A stretch of DNA of 64,000 nt from Reticulascus tulasneorum (lineage: Eukaryota; Ascomycota; Sordariomycetes; Glomerellales; Reticulascaceae), in assembly GCA_001557505.1 (NCBI GenBank), contig LSAX01000008.1:2418001-2482000 (forward strand). The letters are read 5' to 3'. The notes beneath the pieces are model-generated. The model made no database searches. It saw only the letters and a list, made by a program, of their open reading frames with translations, and had not been told where the DNA came from. The first letter of the stretch is position 1, and each line of letters begins with the position of its first letter. Positions 47,171 to 59,113 of this stretch are shown piece by piece. The translations under genes and the position numbers were made by a program.

Positions 47171-48944
47171 CGACCGGGGCAACTCAAGTTAGTGCCAGAA
47201 GGCGGGTGAGAATGGGCAGACCCGGACGAACTGCAAACGAGGAAACTTCGTAAGCGTAGAGAAGTACGTACTTCGGCTGCTATGCTAGGTCGTAGAAGGA
47301 ATAGAGGGAACATGTCAAACAGGGACCAACGTCCGAACCCCCCGAGCCTAAGCCGTACGGCAAAGTGAGTGGCAAGGATGAAATTGCATAAAAGTGTGGG
47401 GCTCCAACTGCCTATGGGATGGCAGGTCTTTGAAACGAAACGTTGACCGGTTCAGTCGTTGGCTGGAGGATCGTGTTGGATGAGAAGGTTGCTGTTCACG
47501 GCGTAGTCAGAGTCCGACGGCTTGCCATGCCCGAGCTAGGCTATGTATAACAATAACCCCCGGCTGCCGGACCACAATAGATGGCGTGAGGGGGTGTGAA
47601 AAATAGGGCAGGGATTGTATCCGTCGACACGTCCCCCCAAGTTCCAGGAACTTGGTATCGGAAGTCTTTTGAGCACGACTGGGATTCTGATGGGATCTGC
47701 ATCCCAAAAACGACCGTGTGGTAAAGTCCTTGATTGGCTGCTCGCCCGTCAGGCGGTCAGTGCCTCGCACAGTTCCAAATGATGGGCGTGCATGCGAGAC
47801 CTCCTCCCCTGTTGCCCTGCCTTGATGCCTCGGTACGAAGTAATTAGAGAACTCATGATCGAGATGCCCCCGGACTTATTCGGACTTGGATCTATGCATC
47901 ATCTCAGCCTGGGTGGGCATGGCGCATTAGGCCACCTCAGGTTCCTACTCGGAAGGACGGGCAAGTGTGAAAGCATGTATGTAGGTACGTACGTCTGTAA
48001 GTACTAAGGTAGGTAGGTAGGTTAAGCCAGGTAGGACGAACGGTATGCGATGTGCAGCGAGAGGCGCCTCCGTAGGTCGACGATTCCAGGTTTTTGGAGC
48101 TCCCGTTTCACCCTGGGAGCCAATTGCAGCTTCCTCCACCAAAAAGAAAGGCCCTATACGTATGCAACACCCCCAAGAAACCCCGCCATCCCTGTGGTAG
48201 TTTGTCAATTACTACGTAGGTAGTACTACGTAGGTCTTGTTGCATCCTACATACCAATGTGCATATAAAGCATGTATGACGAAATCGTGGCTTGCGGCAG
48301 AGGGAGCTATGCTCGGAGGCTGCCGCACCGGTCTCAGGGTTGTTCAGAACAGTCACGTCTGTCTACCAGGTAGTAAGTAGTCTCACTGGGTGGGAGATTT
48401 GGCTTGTTTGCGCTGGGAATACAGTGGTGCTTTTGCCACATTCATCGGGCAGTTGCCAAACGCTGCAGCAGCTGACTGATTACACACATATATTACACCC
48501 TAACTACGGACGGAGTACATGCCCTGCCTTTATTGCAGTGATCATTTGTTCCAGATTCAAGTCCACAACTTATTAAGGTACAGTAGTTTGTACTCCCCCC
48601 CCCAAAAGTAAGCTAACTACGGACTATAGGCAAGTACGTACGTAGGAGAACGCGCTGTAGAGTCCATCCTTAGTTAATTACAGGTGGGTGACGCCACACA
48701 TCGGTAGCCCACCTCTTGGAAGATCCCTGCAATTTTTGGGCCGAATCCCTCATGCGGGCCACTCACTCTGCAGCCTCGCCATCCCTCTTTGCCTTGCATC
48801 TCCAACGTCAGTCCTCGGATGAGATGAACATCAGTCGCCCATCACGCATCCACACGAGCGACAGCCAAAAGAAAAGCACGGCTGCGGTCTCCAGTACCCC
48901 TCCCAGCATGATCTGGCTTAACCAAGCCCAACAACTCAGCAACC
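47171..48944. other. intergenic with GTAGGTA/TACGTA motif clusters
   Basis: No gene was found. Dense clusters of short GTAGGTA, TACGTACG and ACTACGTAGG motifs lie at about 47975-48035, 48215-48240 and 48628-48650. The VAC14 promoter and leader occupy the right end. Confidence 0.4.
47975..48035. repeat. GTAGGTA/TACGTA motif cluster
   Basis: Repeated GTAGGTA-type and TACGTACG units, including four tandem GGTA units. Similar clusters recur in other intergenic parts of the window (near 11970, 12220, 12630, 13530, 48220 and 48630). Confidence 0.5.
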
Positions 48945-51900
48945 ATGGATGCCAGTATCCAACGAGCCTTGAACGATAAACTCTACGATAAACGCAAAGT
49001 TGGCGCCCTCGAGTGAGTACTTGTCCCAGCCCCCATTCCCCCACCACTTCATGCGCCTCACATCCTTTTTTTTTTGGGACTCATCTCATTCGCACTAGCC
49101 TTGAGCGTCTCATTCGTGAGCTCGTCGCGTCCAAAGATTACCTCAAAGTCCAGGCCATTCTCGAGCAGCTCTGCAATGAGTTTGCCTACGCGGTCCATCA
49201 ACCCCATGCCAGAAATGGCGGGCTGATAGGCTTGGCCGCTGCCGCCATTGCTCTCGGTGCCGTATGTCCCGCTCATTCCATCCCCGTGGCGTGTAACCAC
49301 ACTCTGTGAGGAGGAGGAAAGAAGCGAACCTCTGCTCACCATCGTTCTCCTTGCCAGGAGTTGCCCAAGTACCTGGCCAAGATCGTGCCCCCCGTGCTGG
49401 CTTGCTTCACCGATCAAGATGCTAGAGTCCGATACTATGCGTGCGAGGCCATGTACAACATCGCGAAGGTTGCTAAAGGAGAGATACTAATCTATTTTAA
49501 TGACATATTTGATGCCCTCTGCAAGGTATGTGCCAGACGCTAGTCTTATCCCACTCTTTACTTCTTTCGCCTGCTGCTCCGCTTCAACACCCCGCAAGCC
49601 ATGATTTAACATCTTTCCTCCTTTTTCAGCTGGGTGCAGATTCCGAGTTGTCGGTCAAGAATGGAGCCGAGCTGCTTGATCGACTCATCAAGGATATCGT
49701 CTCTGAATCGGCCGCCTCCTACGTCTCCGTTCTCGAGTCGCCAGCCGAATTTGAAGGGTCGGATAAGGATGCGCCGGAGGATCGCCGCTCTCCTCCCACT
49801 GCTTTCTCCCTCCAGCGTTTCATACCTCTTCTCAAGGAGCGCATCTGGGTCATCAATCCGTTCACACGCCAGTTCCTTGTTGGTTGGATCACCCTGCTCG
49901 ACTCCATCCCGGACTTGGAGCTCGTCACGTGTCTCCCGGACTTCCTAGGCGGCTTGTTGAAGTTTCTCAGTGACCCCAACCGAGACGTTCACGTGGCGAC
50001 CCAGTCTTGCTTGGATAAGTTTTTGAACGAGATCAAGAGAATATCTCGGGTCAAGAAGGGTATCGCTGGGAGCAGGAAGTCCCGAGAAGGGGCAAAGAGG
50101 AAGCGGGAGGAATCAGCCGACAGCGATAGCGTCCAAGTCGGCCCTGAAGAAGGGGACGAGATAGACACCGCCGACGACGATGACGATTCGAGTGGCGAGG
50201 AAGACTGGATCCCCGGTCAGGACGTCCAGATCAACTACCGCGCGATTCTTGAGATCCTGACCGCGACTCTTGATTCGCCCCTGGGTGCGTTCTTTATGCA
50301 GGCACGTGCAGTCCCCGACTAATGCTTGTGTTAGAGGAAGACTCCCTGTTGGAATCTCTGAGATGGATCGTCCAGTTCCTCGATATCTGTCCAGAGGAGG
50401 TGTTACCATTCACGCCTAAGATCCTGGCTCATATGCTGCCAGCCATGGCCAGCGGGGTTGAGTCAATTCGCCAGGCTGCTGCTAGGGTAAACAGTGGCCT
50501 GATGGATTACGTCGTGTCGTTGTCCGATGAGCCCGATATTGGTGCGGCTCAATCGCTTTCCCGCATTCCCATTATCGGCGACCGGCAAGATGGTACAGCA
50601 AGTGCTCGTGCCTCGCTCTCTAGTTCAAGGGAGCTCGAGGTTCGAAGCCCTACACCGGCTCATAGCCGATCCATCTCCACTCCGACGGCCGCGTCCACGT
50701 TTCAACCGCAGGCAGACCTCGACTACGCGGCCGCCGTCAATGCCTTGACGTTGCTATTCCTGAACGACCACGAAGCAACCCGTGTGGCCTCACTAACGTG
50801 GCTTATCATGTTGCACAGAAAGGCGCCGAGGAAAGTGTTGGCATTCAATGACGGCACATTCCCAGCATTGCTCAAGACGCTATCTGACCCGGCCGAAGCC
50901 GTTGTCACCAAGGATCTACAGTTGCTGTCGCAAATATCACGCAATAGCGAAGACGATTACTTCTCGAACTTCATGGTCAATCTGTTACAGCTCTTCGCCA
51001 CAGATAGAAAGCTGCTAGAAACCCGTGGCAACCTGATCATACGCCAGCTCTGCGTTAGCCTGAGCGCTGAGCGAATTTACAGGACTCTCGCAGACTGCAT
51101 AGAGAAGGAGGAAGACGTCGAGTTTGCTAGTATAATGGTACAGAACCTTAACAACAACCTCATAACCGCCCCCGAGCTTTCCGAGCTTCGAAAAAGGTTG
51201 CGGAATCTAGAGTCAAAGGTACGTACGCCCACATGTGAATGAGTGCGCAGTTCAGCTCACCATAAATTCAGGATGGCCAAACATTTTTCGTGGCACTCTT
51301 CCGATCATGGTGTTACAATGCTGTTGCGACCTTTTCACTATGTCTTCTTGCTCAAGCCTACGAGCAAGCATACAACCTCTTGCAGATATTGTAAGTTCTC
51401 ATCCTAATGCTCGCAGATGTGTGCTGAGTTCAAATGACAGTGCCGAGCTCGAGATGACGGTTAACATCCTCATTCAAATCGACAAGTTGGTTCAATTGAT
51501 TGAGTCTCCTGTGTTCACCTGTAGGTTGTCCCTGCCAGGATACGAGCCCCCCGATCTGACTTGCAAATAGATCTTCGGCTCCAGCTCCTGGAACCTGAGA
51601 AATACCCTCACTTGTACAAGTGTCTTTATGGCCTCCTAATGCTCCTCCCACAATCATCGGCTTTTGCTGCCCTGAAGAACCGCCTAAATAGTGTTAGCTC
51701 CATAGGGTACCTGCATATCGCGCCTAGACCGTACGTGCCCACCTTTTCCACACTCCCACTATGGATCCTTTAGCCAGATGCCATGGTCAAGACTACTGAC
51801 ACTGCTTGTAGAAATGCAACCACAACGGCGGGACCAAATTACGACCGGCCAAATAGACTCAAGGGTCGAGAAGAAGGCATTATCCGCTGGGGAGAGCTGT

Positions 51901-52175
51901 TAGAGAAGTTTCGCAGCGTTCAGGAAAGAGCCCGCAGAGCTCAGCGGCACGCAGGAGATATGGATGACGGGCCAGCCTTTGGTATTGCTGATCTCCGTCT
52001 CGGAGACGGGCTGGAGATGAAGGGTTCCAAAGAGGTAAGAAACCAGCCCGCACCGCCTGTGCCCCTGAAGGATGCCGTGCCTGCCGCAGCGCCTGCCGCC
52101 AAGCGGTCTGGGTTAGGAAGACAGTTTGGGAGACTAGGTGGAGCCGTAGCGGGGAGGGGGAAGCGGCCAGGATGA
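48945..52175 (+). CDS. VAC14: VAC14, scaffold of the PI(3,5)P2 kinase complex
   Basis: HEAT-repeat scaffold that assembles the Fab1/PIKfyve kinase and Fig4 phosphatase on the vacuole to control phosphatidylinositol 3,5-bisphosphate. Nine exons: 48945-49012, 49099-49261, 49358-49525, 49630-50284, 50335-51218, 51272-51390, 51441-51520, 51571-51730, 51812-52175, giving 886 aa. The N-terminus [21 protein letters not shown] and [14 protein letters not shown] with [16 protein letters not shown] are the conserved Vac14 blocks. An acidic stretch ([11 protein letters not shown]) precedes further HEAT repeats ([23 protein letters not shown]). The C-terminal block reads [24 protein letters not shown], then a Pro/Ala/Gly-rich basic tail. 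All junction phases agree. It converges on HAUS1, stops 97 bp apart. Confidence 0.94.
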
Positions 52176-52272
52176 TAACACTACCGGGTAATGCAATTGG
52201 CGTTGTAGCAGTGGTTTCTAGAATTTGTTGAAATACCCACGACAACATGTAATGTAGGGTCGGAATAATTGA

Positions 52273-53193
52273 TCAACGTCCTTTTCTGGGGCTCTCGCGC
52301 TCAACGAGCCCCTCAAAGACCGTGTCCCGCCTGTGGGAGACATCCCGAAGCTCGTTGCGCCGCTGTTCGAGCTCGGCCCTTGCCATGTCGGTGGCGTCTG
52401 GAAGCCCAGCAAATTGGGAGACCTGAGAATCCAGCTCCTTTTTCCGAGCAAGCAATCCCAGATACTCGCGTTCCTGCTGTGTGACTTGTTCGATAGTTGG
52501 CTGCGAGGTACCCATTGATGATGCAAGGGCCGAGACCCGATCTTTTAGCTCCGGAAGCTTTGCCCCCATGGCTTTGATTTTCCTCTGGATATCAAGGTTT
52601 TGCTTGGCAAGATCGGAGGACGGCTTGTATTCGTCACCTCGGAGATCTCGTAGCAAGGTATCCAACTCGGTGGACTCATTCTCGACGAATGTCTGCAGGA
52701 TCTGGACACGAGTCTGCATCTGCTCGAGCTCATAAGCCTTGCTCTGGAGGCTCAGCATACTGCCACCGAGGGTCTGAAGCTCCGGGTAGGCAACACCAAG
52801 CTGAACGGCCAACGCGGCCATTGAGTCAAGACAGGCCCGTCCATCGCGGGTCAGTTCACCCTCGACGGCGTCGAGTATGCTCTGACTAATACCCGCGGTA
52901 GTAGACAAGTCAGGAACTGCGCCAGCAGCGCAACTGGAGGCGTCCAGTTCCTGCAAGGCCGCAGACTCAGCACGAGCTACAAGGTCTCGCTCCTCGTCGG
53001 CTGTCTCGTTGAAGGAAGCAAGAGCAAGGAGGACCTTGAGCGTCTCGGGGTTGCGCTCGAATGGCGGAGGCGTCCTGCCGTGGAACTTGGAACTAAGCCA
53101 GCTATCAACGTAGTTCCAGTCTTTGGCGGTCGAGGCAGCTATCCGAGCCACGGACGGCGAGAATATAGCTGTTGATGGTGGTAGATGTGCCAT
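52273..53193 (-). CDS. HAUS1: HAUS augmin-like complex subunit 1
   Basis: Coiled-coil subunit of augmin, which recruits gamma-tubulin complexes to the sides of spindle microtubules. Intronless, 306 aa from the ATG that gives MAHLPPSTAIFSPSVARIAA; a longer frame begins 20 codons upstream. The conserved opening AKDWNYVDSWLSSKF and TPPPFERNPETLKVLLALASFNETADEE matches fungal HAUS1 proteins as I recall them, and residues from about 160 form heptad-rich coiled coil (LQSKAYELEQMQTRVQILQTF). Augmin is kept in many filamentous fungi but absent from budding and fission yeasts. The assignment rests on this pattern, without a search. Confidence 0.8.
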   Translation of the reverse strand: MAHLPPSTAIFSPSVARIAASTAKDWNYVDSWLSSKFHGRTPPPFERNPETLKVLLALASFNETADEERDLVARAESAALQELDASSCAAGAVPDLSTTAGISQSILDAVEGELTRDGRACLDSMAALAVQLGVAYPELQTLGGSMLSLQSKAYELEQMQTRVQILQTFVENESTELDTLLRDLRGDEYKPSSDLAKQNLDIQRKIKAMGAKLPELKDRVSALASSMGTSQPTIEQVTQQEREYLGLLARKKELDSQVSQFAGLPDATDMARAELEQRRNELRDVSHRRDTVFEGLVERESPRKGR

Positions 53194-53995
53194 TCTGACG
53201 ATGTGGGCATGGGTTTGAACACTCAGGCTGCGAGGATTTGGTTCATGTCCCAAAGTGTGTGACCAAGTGTTTTACTTTTACTGTATTTCGGTTGAGAGTA
53301 CTGGGAGCTTCCCGATTGCATTGAATCTCCCGTTGGCACGCAAGGTTGAAAATGAAAGTGAGAGGCCCCGTTGTCTGATCTAAGGGATTCCGAGGATGCG
53401 GTCACTAGTGACTTAGTCCCAGACTAGTAGTAATTACTGCTGTGGTACGTAGCAGGTATGTAGGTACCTAATAAGTCAAATAGTTCATTGGCACTCTGAG
53501 GTATGCCAGGGTATTTGACCCCAATGGTACCCTTCGCAGGTATATAATTCGTAGTTGGGCAGCCTTATGATTCAACGGGGTCTATCCACTCTGGGCAATG
53601 GGGGGTTTTTGGGTGGGGTGGGGTGGGTCTCTGGTTTAGGAGATCTGGACACTTCTTCGGCGCGTCGTGCATGGCGCCGCGGTGGATATGGACACCTTGA
53701 AGAAAGTACTTCAAGGGGCGGCTCACTAGGAGCAAAGATGTTTATTGTTAGTATCGACCCTGTCGCTGCATGAATTAAGCGCAACACGTGGCCTATAGCG
53801 ACCACCATGATAAGTCGCTCTTATCAGCTTATATCGTCAATTAATCCCCCATCCCATCCCCCCCCGTAAGTCCAATAAGGACAACTTTTCAATTACAACC
53901 TGGCTTGTTCATTCTTTAACCTGCCCAGACCCTTTCTCCCGCCGCAGAGGTTCGATTCTCCATTCTTTCTCCAGAATTGGTGACGCCGGCCCGCC
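53194..53995. other. HAUS1-DNJ1 divergent promoter
   Basis: 802 bases between divergent start codons. It contains GGTACC/TACCT motifs and a CACGTG palindrome (annotated separately). No gene is seen. Confidence 0.4.
53785..53790. promoter_or_regulatory. CACGTG palindrome upstream of DNJ1
   Basis: CACGTG followed by GCCT lies about 206 bases before the DNJ1 start. It resembles bZIP/bHLH sites and is close to, but spaced one base shorter than, the published Aspergillus HacA unfolded-protein response consensus. Function is inferred only from the identity of the downstream gene. Confidence 0.25.
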
Positions 53996-55626
53996 ATGTA
54001 CATCAGACTCTCCACGTGGGCTGTCGCAGCCAGCTTGTTCTCTTCTGGTTACTTGGTGTCTGCCTTGTCAACCCAGGACATACCCGCCGATACACCTCTG
54101 TCCTCGCTCCTTTCGTCGGCCCAGGCCCACCTCTCCAGAGGCGAGACGAACGAGGCTTTGGTGTACTACGATGCCGCTGTTTCTCGTGATCCCACCAACT
54201 ACTTGACATTTTTCAAGCGCGCGACCACCTACCTATCTCTTGGGCGAACGTCCCAGGCCACCGAGGACTTCAACAAGGTCCTGTCGCTTAGGCCCGGTTT
54301 CGAAGGAGCGCATGTGCAGCTGGCAAAGATCAAGTCAAAGGGCGCAGACTGGGATGGAGCACGGGAACAATATCTACTAGCACACAAGGCGCCAGATTCT
54401 CCAGAGCTGGCTGACCTGGAAGAGGCCCAAGGCGCTGTGCAGCTAGCCATAGCTGCTGAGAAGAGCGGGGACTGGGAGGCATGTGTAAACCATGCCGGGG
54501 TGGCAATAATGATAGCGAATCGGGCGCCGTCTTTGCGCGAGCTGAGGTCGAGTTGTCGCTTCAAGCGCGGAGAAGTTGAGGAGGGAATGAGTGACCTGCA
54601 TCACGTCTTGCAGATGAAGCCTGGCGACACATCGCCCCACGTCAAGATCTCGGCAATCACATTCTACGGGCTTGGAGACCTACAAAACGGCATGGCACAG
54701 GCGAGAAAGTGCTTGCATTCGGACCCAGACTCCAAGGTCTGCAAAAAGCTGCTGAAGCAACAGAAGGCCATTGATAAAACGCTGGTCAAGGTCACAAAGG
54801 CGTTCGAGAAGAATCAACCGATGACTGGCGTTCGGTTGCTCATCCAGTCTGCCGACGACGATGGCCTGATCAAGGACATCGAGGCGCAGGTGAACGAGCT
54901 TCGGGAAAACGACACCATACCCCCACAAGCATCTACAGCGCTGTATACGAGAGTGGTTGAGATGGCTTGCCAGGGCTATTACGAGGTAGGCCTTGCACAA
55001 AGCATGTGGTCCGTCCCATGATATCTTACTAACATATCGAACAGATGAACGGAAAGAAGGCGAAGACGTATTGCGAGGATGCGTTGAATATTAACCCGGA
55101 ATCATTCTATGGCCTGCTCTGGCGTGCCAAAGAGCTTCTGGACGCTGAAGACTTCGAGGCAGCTGTCAGGTCATTGGAAGAGGCTGCCAAGGTACGACCA
55201 GAAAAACAGGAGATGGTGCACCCTCTTTTGCAGAAAGCGCAAGTGGCGTTGAAGCGAAGTAAGACCAAGGACTACTACAAGGTGCTCGGCGTTGCGCACG
55301 ATGCGGACGAGCGGCAGATCAAGTCAGCCTACAGGAAGCTATCCAAGATCCATCACCCTGACAAGGCTGCCAAGCAAGGAATCACCAAGGAGCACGCGGA
55401 GAAGAAGATGGCTTCGGTTAATGAGGCGTACGAGGTGCTCAGCAATCCTGAACTACGGGAACGGTTCGACAGAGGCGATGACCCGAACGACCAAACACAA
55501 GGCAACCCTTTCCAGGGAAGCCCATTCGGCGGCGGCGGGCAACCTTTCATGTACCACCAAGGCGGGCCGAGCGGGCAATTCAAGTTCCAGTTCGGTGGAG
55601 ACGGCGGCGGCTTTCCCTTTGGTTAA
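53996..55626 (+). CDS. DNJ1: ER TPR/J-domain co-chaperone, DNJ1/P58IPK (DNAJC3) family
   Basis: ER-lumen Hsp40 that stimulates BiP through its J domain and binds unfolded clients with TPRs. Two exons: 53996-54985 and 55045-55626, giving 523 aa. A signal peptide (about 1-24, ending VSALS) precedes TPR repeats (for example SRGETNEALVYYDAAVSRDP and YLSLGRTSQATEDFNKVLSL). The J domain at about 406-475 has HPD at 434-436 in KIHHPDKAAK. A Gly/Phe-rich tail ends in FPFG. No HDEL/KDEL retrieval signal is present, so retention must depend on binding partners. Homologues are required for virulence-related secretion in some plant-pathogenic fungi. The start gives the signal peptide directly. Confidence 0.93.
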
Positions 55627-56440
55627 TAGCATCTCCCATAGAAGGCTGGACGGCAGCCGGGTCGGAGTGCCAATTTTAAGGAGTTCAAGATAAGTCTGGA
55701 GTTTTGGTGTTGCTTGAGTCTCTGGCAATATTGCGCTGGGGTAAATGTTTCCGCAGCACACCAAGTGTTTGGTCTGTTGATTAAGACTATTAGAAAAACA
55801 CATGAGTTGGCGGACATCCACCTTGCTGATGTGACCCTTGCACCTCTTTGCCTTCGCCAACCATCTCAGTAGAAGCGTACAACAGAATGCATTGCTCTGA
55901 AGGAAGAAATCGATAACGGTATTAGTTGAAGGAGCTTACATATTCGCTTGTTGAGTGGTGCAATGTAGAGCAGTCTGATCCCATTTCGGACCCCATTGCC
56001 TCCAACCCCAAAAGGCCTATATCCATCACCTGTAGGATCTGTTAAAGTGCAGGATCGGACCTGTTCCGGAAGTACAGCCAACTGCGAGATCGCCCCTCTT
56101 GGATTAACTGGAACGGCAGAGCGGCACACATATGAACAACCCTCCACCACGCGAAGTTTGACCACATCGCTTCAAGGTAGCAGTATATTACAACCGCAGA
56201 TGACACCCCGTCAGCGAAACCCGCGCCACTCTATCGGGGCCAGTTAATGCCCCAATTACCGGAGTCGTGTGCTTCTCTATTTAAAGACGGGACCCCAAAA
56301 CTCGAGGTGGTGGGCCATGGAGGGATATATGTTTAACATCGCTGTTCCGCACTTTTGGTCTGCCGTTATTATTCGCTTGTCTCCGAGCAAATCTCAGTTT
56401 CAATCCAACCCCGGAATTACCTAGTAGACAGAACGCTGAT
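55627..56440. other. intergenic, nothing recognised
   Basis: The 3' region of DNJ1 and the promoter of the secreted 200-aa gene. Short ORFs only. Confidence 0.4.
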
Positions 56441-57105
56441 ATGCGACTGCTGTCGGTTGTTTTCGGTCACTTGGCCGTGTGGGCCCAACTCACATCTGCC
56501 GGTCATAACTTGAGGGTTTGGGAAACGGCTGACCTCCAAGCAAGCGCGATGCGGGTCTGGGCTGGTGATGGCAAGTCATGTTTTTGGCGGCGAGTTGAGA
56601 AATAACAGAAAGACTTACGAAATGCGTCTCAGGTATGACCTATGTCGGTGATACAGTCCCGCCTGGTGTCAAAGTAGCCTTCAACTTCACTGGTGAGGAT
56701 TGGCCCTTTCTACAACCGCCAACAATTTGGCCGGACGTCGAGCTAAGCTGCTTCCCAGTGGTAAATGATCGAACAGACCTTATTTATCTTGAATTGGACA
56801 AAGACACAAGCCCGGCAGGGACACCAAGCCTGCCAAGTCCCAGCTTCTTGGTAGCCAATGCCGCCCCAGATTCCAGTGACAGCTTCTATTTCGCCCACTC
56901 GGCCGTCGACTTCACCCAGAAAAACATCTACATATTCGCTCCCCTGGAAGGATTCTGGTACCCGACCACACGAGCCGGCCTTGCGCCGGGTAGGGCGTAC
57001 TTGGTGCCCACGAGCGTCGAGGGCACCTTCTCTGTGAGGTGGATTGTCAACACTACCACAGCCGAGACGTTAAAAGGCAGGCCAGTCATCCTAGCAAGTC
57101 GTTGA
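56441..57105 (+). CDS. secreted hypothetical protein, 200 aa
   Basis: Function unknown. Exons 56441-56570 and 56633-57105 are joined by a 62-bp intron with a GC donor (GCAAGT), giving 200 aa. Residues 1-20 (MRLLSVVFGHLAVWAQLTSA) look like a cleavable signal peptide. The mature part is a mix of beta-like and Pro-rich segments (VPPGVKVAFNFTGEDWPFLQPP, given here in two parts in the finding), has possible N-glycosylation sites at NFT and NTT, and one cysteine (LSCFPV). There is no membrane anchor, GPI-like tail or catalytic motif that I recognise. The lone cysteine argues against a classical disulphide-rich effector. Without splicing, the second exon would start at an internal ATG (56635) and lose the signal. 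Confidence 0.65.
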
Positions 57106-57846
57106 GCACCGCCGATAGCCTAGCGCTCGTTGGCGAAAGATTGGAACATGTATACCACCCGATGGGCCGCCACCTCGATGCTGCAAGGTCATCGTCATGG
57201 TCACGCGAGAGTTGAGAGTTGAGAGTTGAATAAGGACTTGGGCCCTACAGATATTACTTGCACAACCAATCTGTTGTTGCTTGCTGATGCATCAGCTGCC
57301 CAGTGCTTCGTGTTTTGCAAGTGGATGCTGACATGTCAAAACATTCGCCCAAACATCGCCAAATCTCCATGCTCCTCTGCTAAACACGCAATCATTTCGT
57401 CAAACGCCCTGCAGGCCACCAAATGTAGTCCCAAGATATTATGTACAGGCCTCTTGCCAAAGTTGGCTTCTTGTATCTCAGACACGTCTCAAGTGACCCT
57501 GCTGGCCAGTTTCCAGGCTCATCCCTTCAATGCTCTCGATTCATGCATCGTCCAAGCCAAGCACAGATGCATGGAGCAGATATCCTGGAAACCCATCGGG
57601 ATCGGTTCTCATGTTCTGCAGCAATATCTGTTGGCTATGGTTAGCGACGCGGCATGCGAGAGAGACCGTGAGGAGCCAGTGCTGGGCGTGCGTCGTCGTG
57701 GCCGGGTTGGGTGGACCTGGAACATATTGGGTCGTGCATAGCAGGGTTCACTCACCACCGCCTCATAACCTGTCATTCCGGCGAATGAAGTATGCCCTGC
57801 TAACTGTCAGCACCCACCATATAATCAGTTTTCAGGAAATGCTCAT
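57106..57846. other. convergent 3' region, nothing accepted
   Basis: The 171-codon frame at 57226-57741 begins with TTG, overlaps other frames and shows no motif. The region holds the 3' ends of the secreted gene and mitoferrin. A duplicated GAGAGTTGAGAGTTGA stretch lies near 57212. Confidence 0.35.
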
Positions 57847-59113
57847 TTACTTTGAAGCCTCATAAGCAGACCAGCAGATGGCCGTGCTAGGCATCGTAGT
57901 TACGACCCTTGGACGCACACCCTTGAAGAACCCTCGAAAGCCTTCTCTTCGATACAAAAGCTTACAGCCCTCCCTAAAGCTACTGACGGTTCTTAGTTCG
58001 GCATCCTGGGCCGTGCCTCTCGTCTGAAGCATAGTTTTGATTACATCCATAGGCGTCGTCAGCGCGGCGGCAAAGCCTCCAGCAATTGCGCCGGCCATGC
58101 AGTGAGTGAAGGGATCGTAGTTCTTGCTAGGGTTCATTGTTGTAGATATCGATTCGTATGCGAGAAACTGCAGTGCTGTGAAAGGTACCGTCATAGACAA
58201 GGTGGTTGGATATGAGACGTAAAAGGCGGCAAGTCCCTCTGATCTATACACGTATTTTGCGCAATCAAACATAGATCGGTACATCTTTGCCGAGTGCTGA
58301 ATCTGCATGCGCTGCTTGATCACTGGTTGCCGAAACAGATTAGCTGTCATCCATTTCCTCATGTTAAAGGGTCATACCATCGAAGGGATTCATGAGAGCG
58401 TCGCTGGCAATTGTGGCGCAAGCTCCGCTGGTGGCTGGGTGGGAGCAGAGAAGTTAGCAGAAATCGTTCAGGTACAACTCCCAGCGGCACTCACCAGCAG
58501 CAAGCGGATGATGGACACCGGCCTGATTTCCGCCCATTACATGCTTGACTGCCTCGTAGGTTGCAAAGTAGACAGCATGAGCAGGACCTGCGACGCTTCA
58601 GTAACTCGCACATTGTATCCCGTGAGACATTTTGCTCACCAGCCCCAGCGACAACGCTCGACATGCCTCGCCATAGACTGAGGAAGCCCTCTCCGCTCGC
58701 TATCCGATATGTTCCGTGAATGACACCATTGTAGACGGCGGTTGGACTTGGATTCAGAACTTGCATTCGTGTCTGGTAGGTTAGATTTTTTTTATTTATA
58801 GCAATGGGGACTTATCGGGGGGTGATGGAGAGCATTTGCGCCTACCTTGATAGCGTCGATGGGATACATAACCGTATGCTCCTGCAACCGATGTCAGTCT
58901 GCAGATCAGAATTGTCACAAGCAGCAGGGCGAGCGTACTGCTATGCCTGCGAAAGCTCCTGCTGCCATATTCTGCAGCAGGGAGAAGTTGGGAGGCAGCG
59001 ATTCATAGCTAGATTCAACGTGTCATGTCAGCCATTCGACTGGTCCATTTTGACACTGGGGATTTGAGAGCGCACTCATATTCCTCATCAGGCTCAGCAT
59101 TTGGCTGGGCCAT
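57847..59113 (-). CDS. MRS4: mitoferrin-type mitochondrial iron carrier (Mrs3/Mrs4)
   Basis: Inner-membrane carrier of the SLC25 family that imports ferrous iron for haem and Fe-S cluster synthesis. Seven exons on the minus strand: 59113-59076, 59008-58939, 58881-58846, 58772-58640, 58587-58495, 58434-58378, 58322-57847, giving 300 aa, the standard carrier size. Three repeats carry the signatures YPIDAIKTRMQ, NPFDVIKQRMQ and TPMDVIKTMLQ. The opening DEEYDYESLPPNF then LLQNMAAGAFAGIAEHTVMYP and the block GPAHAVYFATYEAVKHVMGG match mitoferrins. Exons are unusually small (36-133 bp before the last), which fragments the gene. ATG at 59113 is the first in-frame methionine after an upstream stop. 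Confidence 0.92.

Noticed and set aside
57226..57741. 171-codon + strand ORF downstream of the secreted gene
   Set aside because: Starts with TTG, no motif, lies in convergent 3' sequence.
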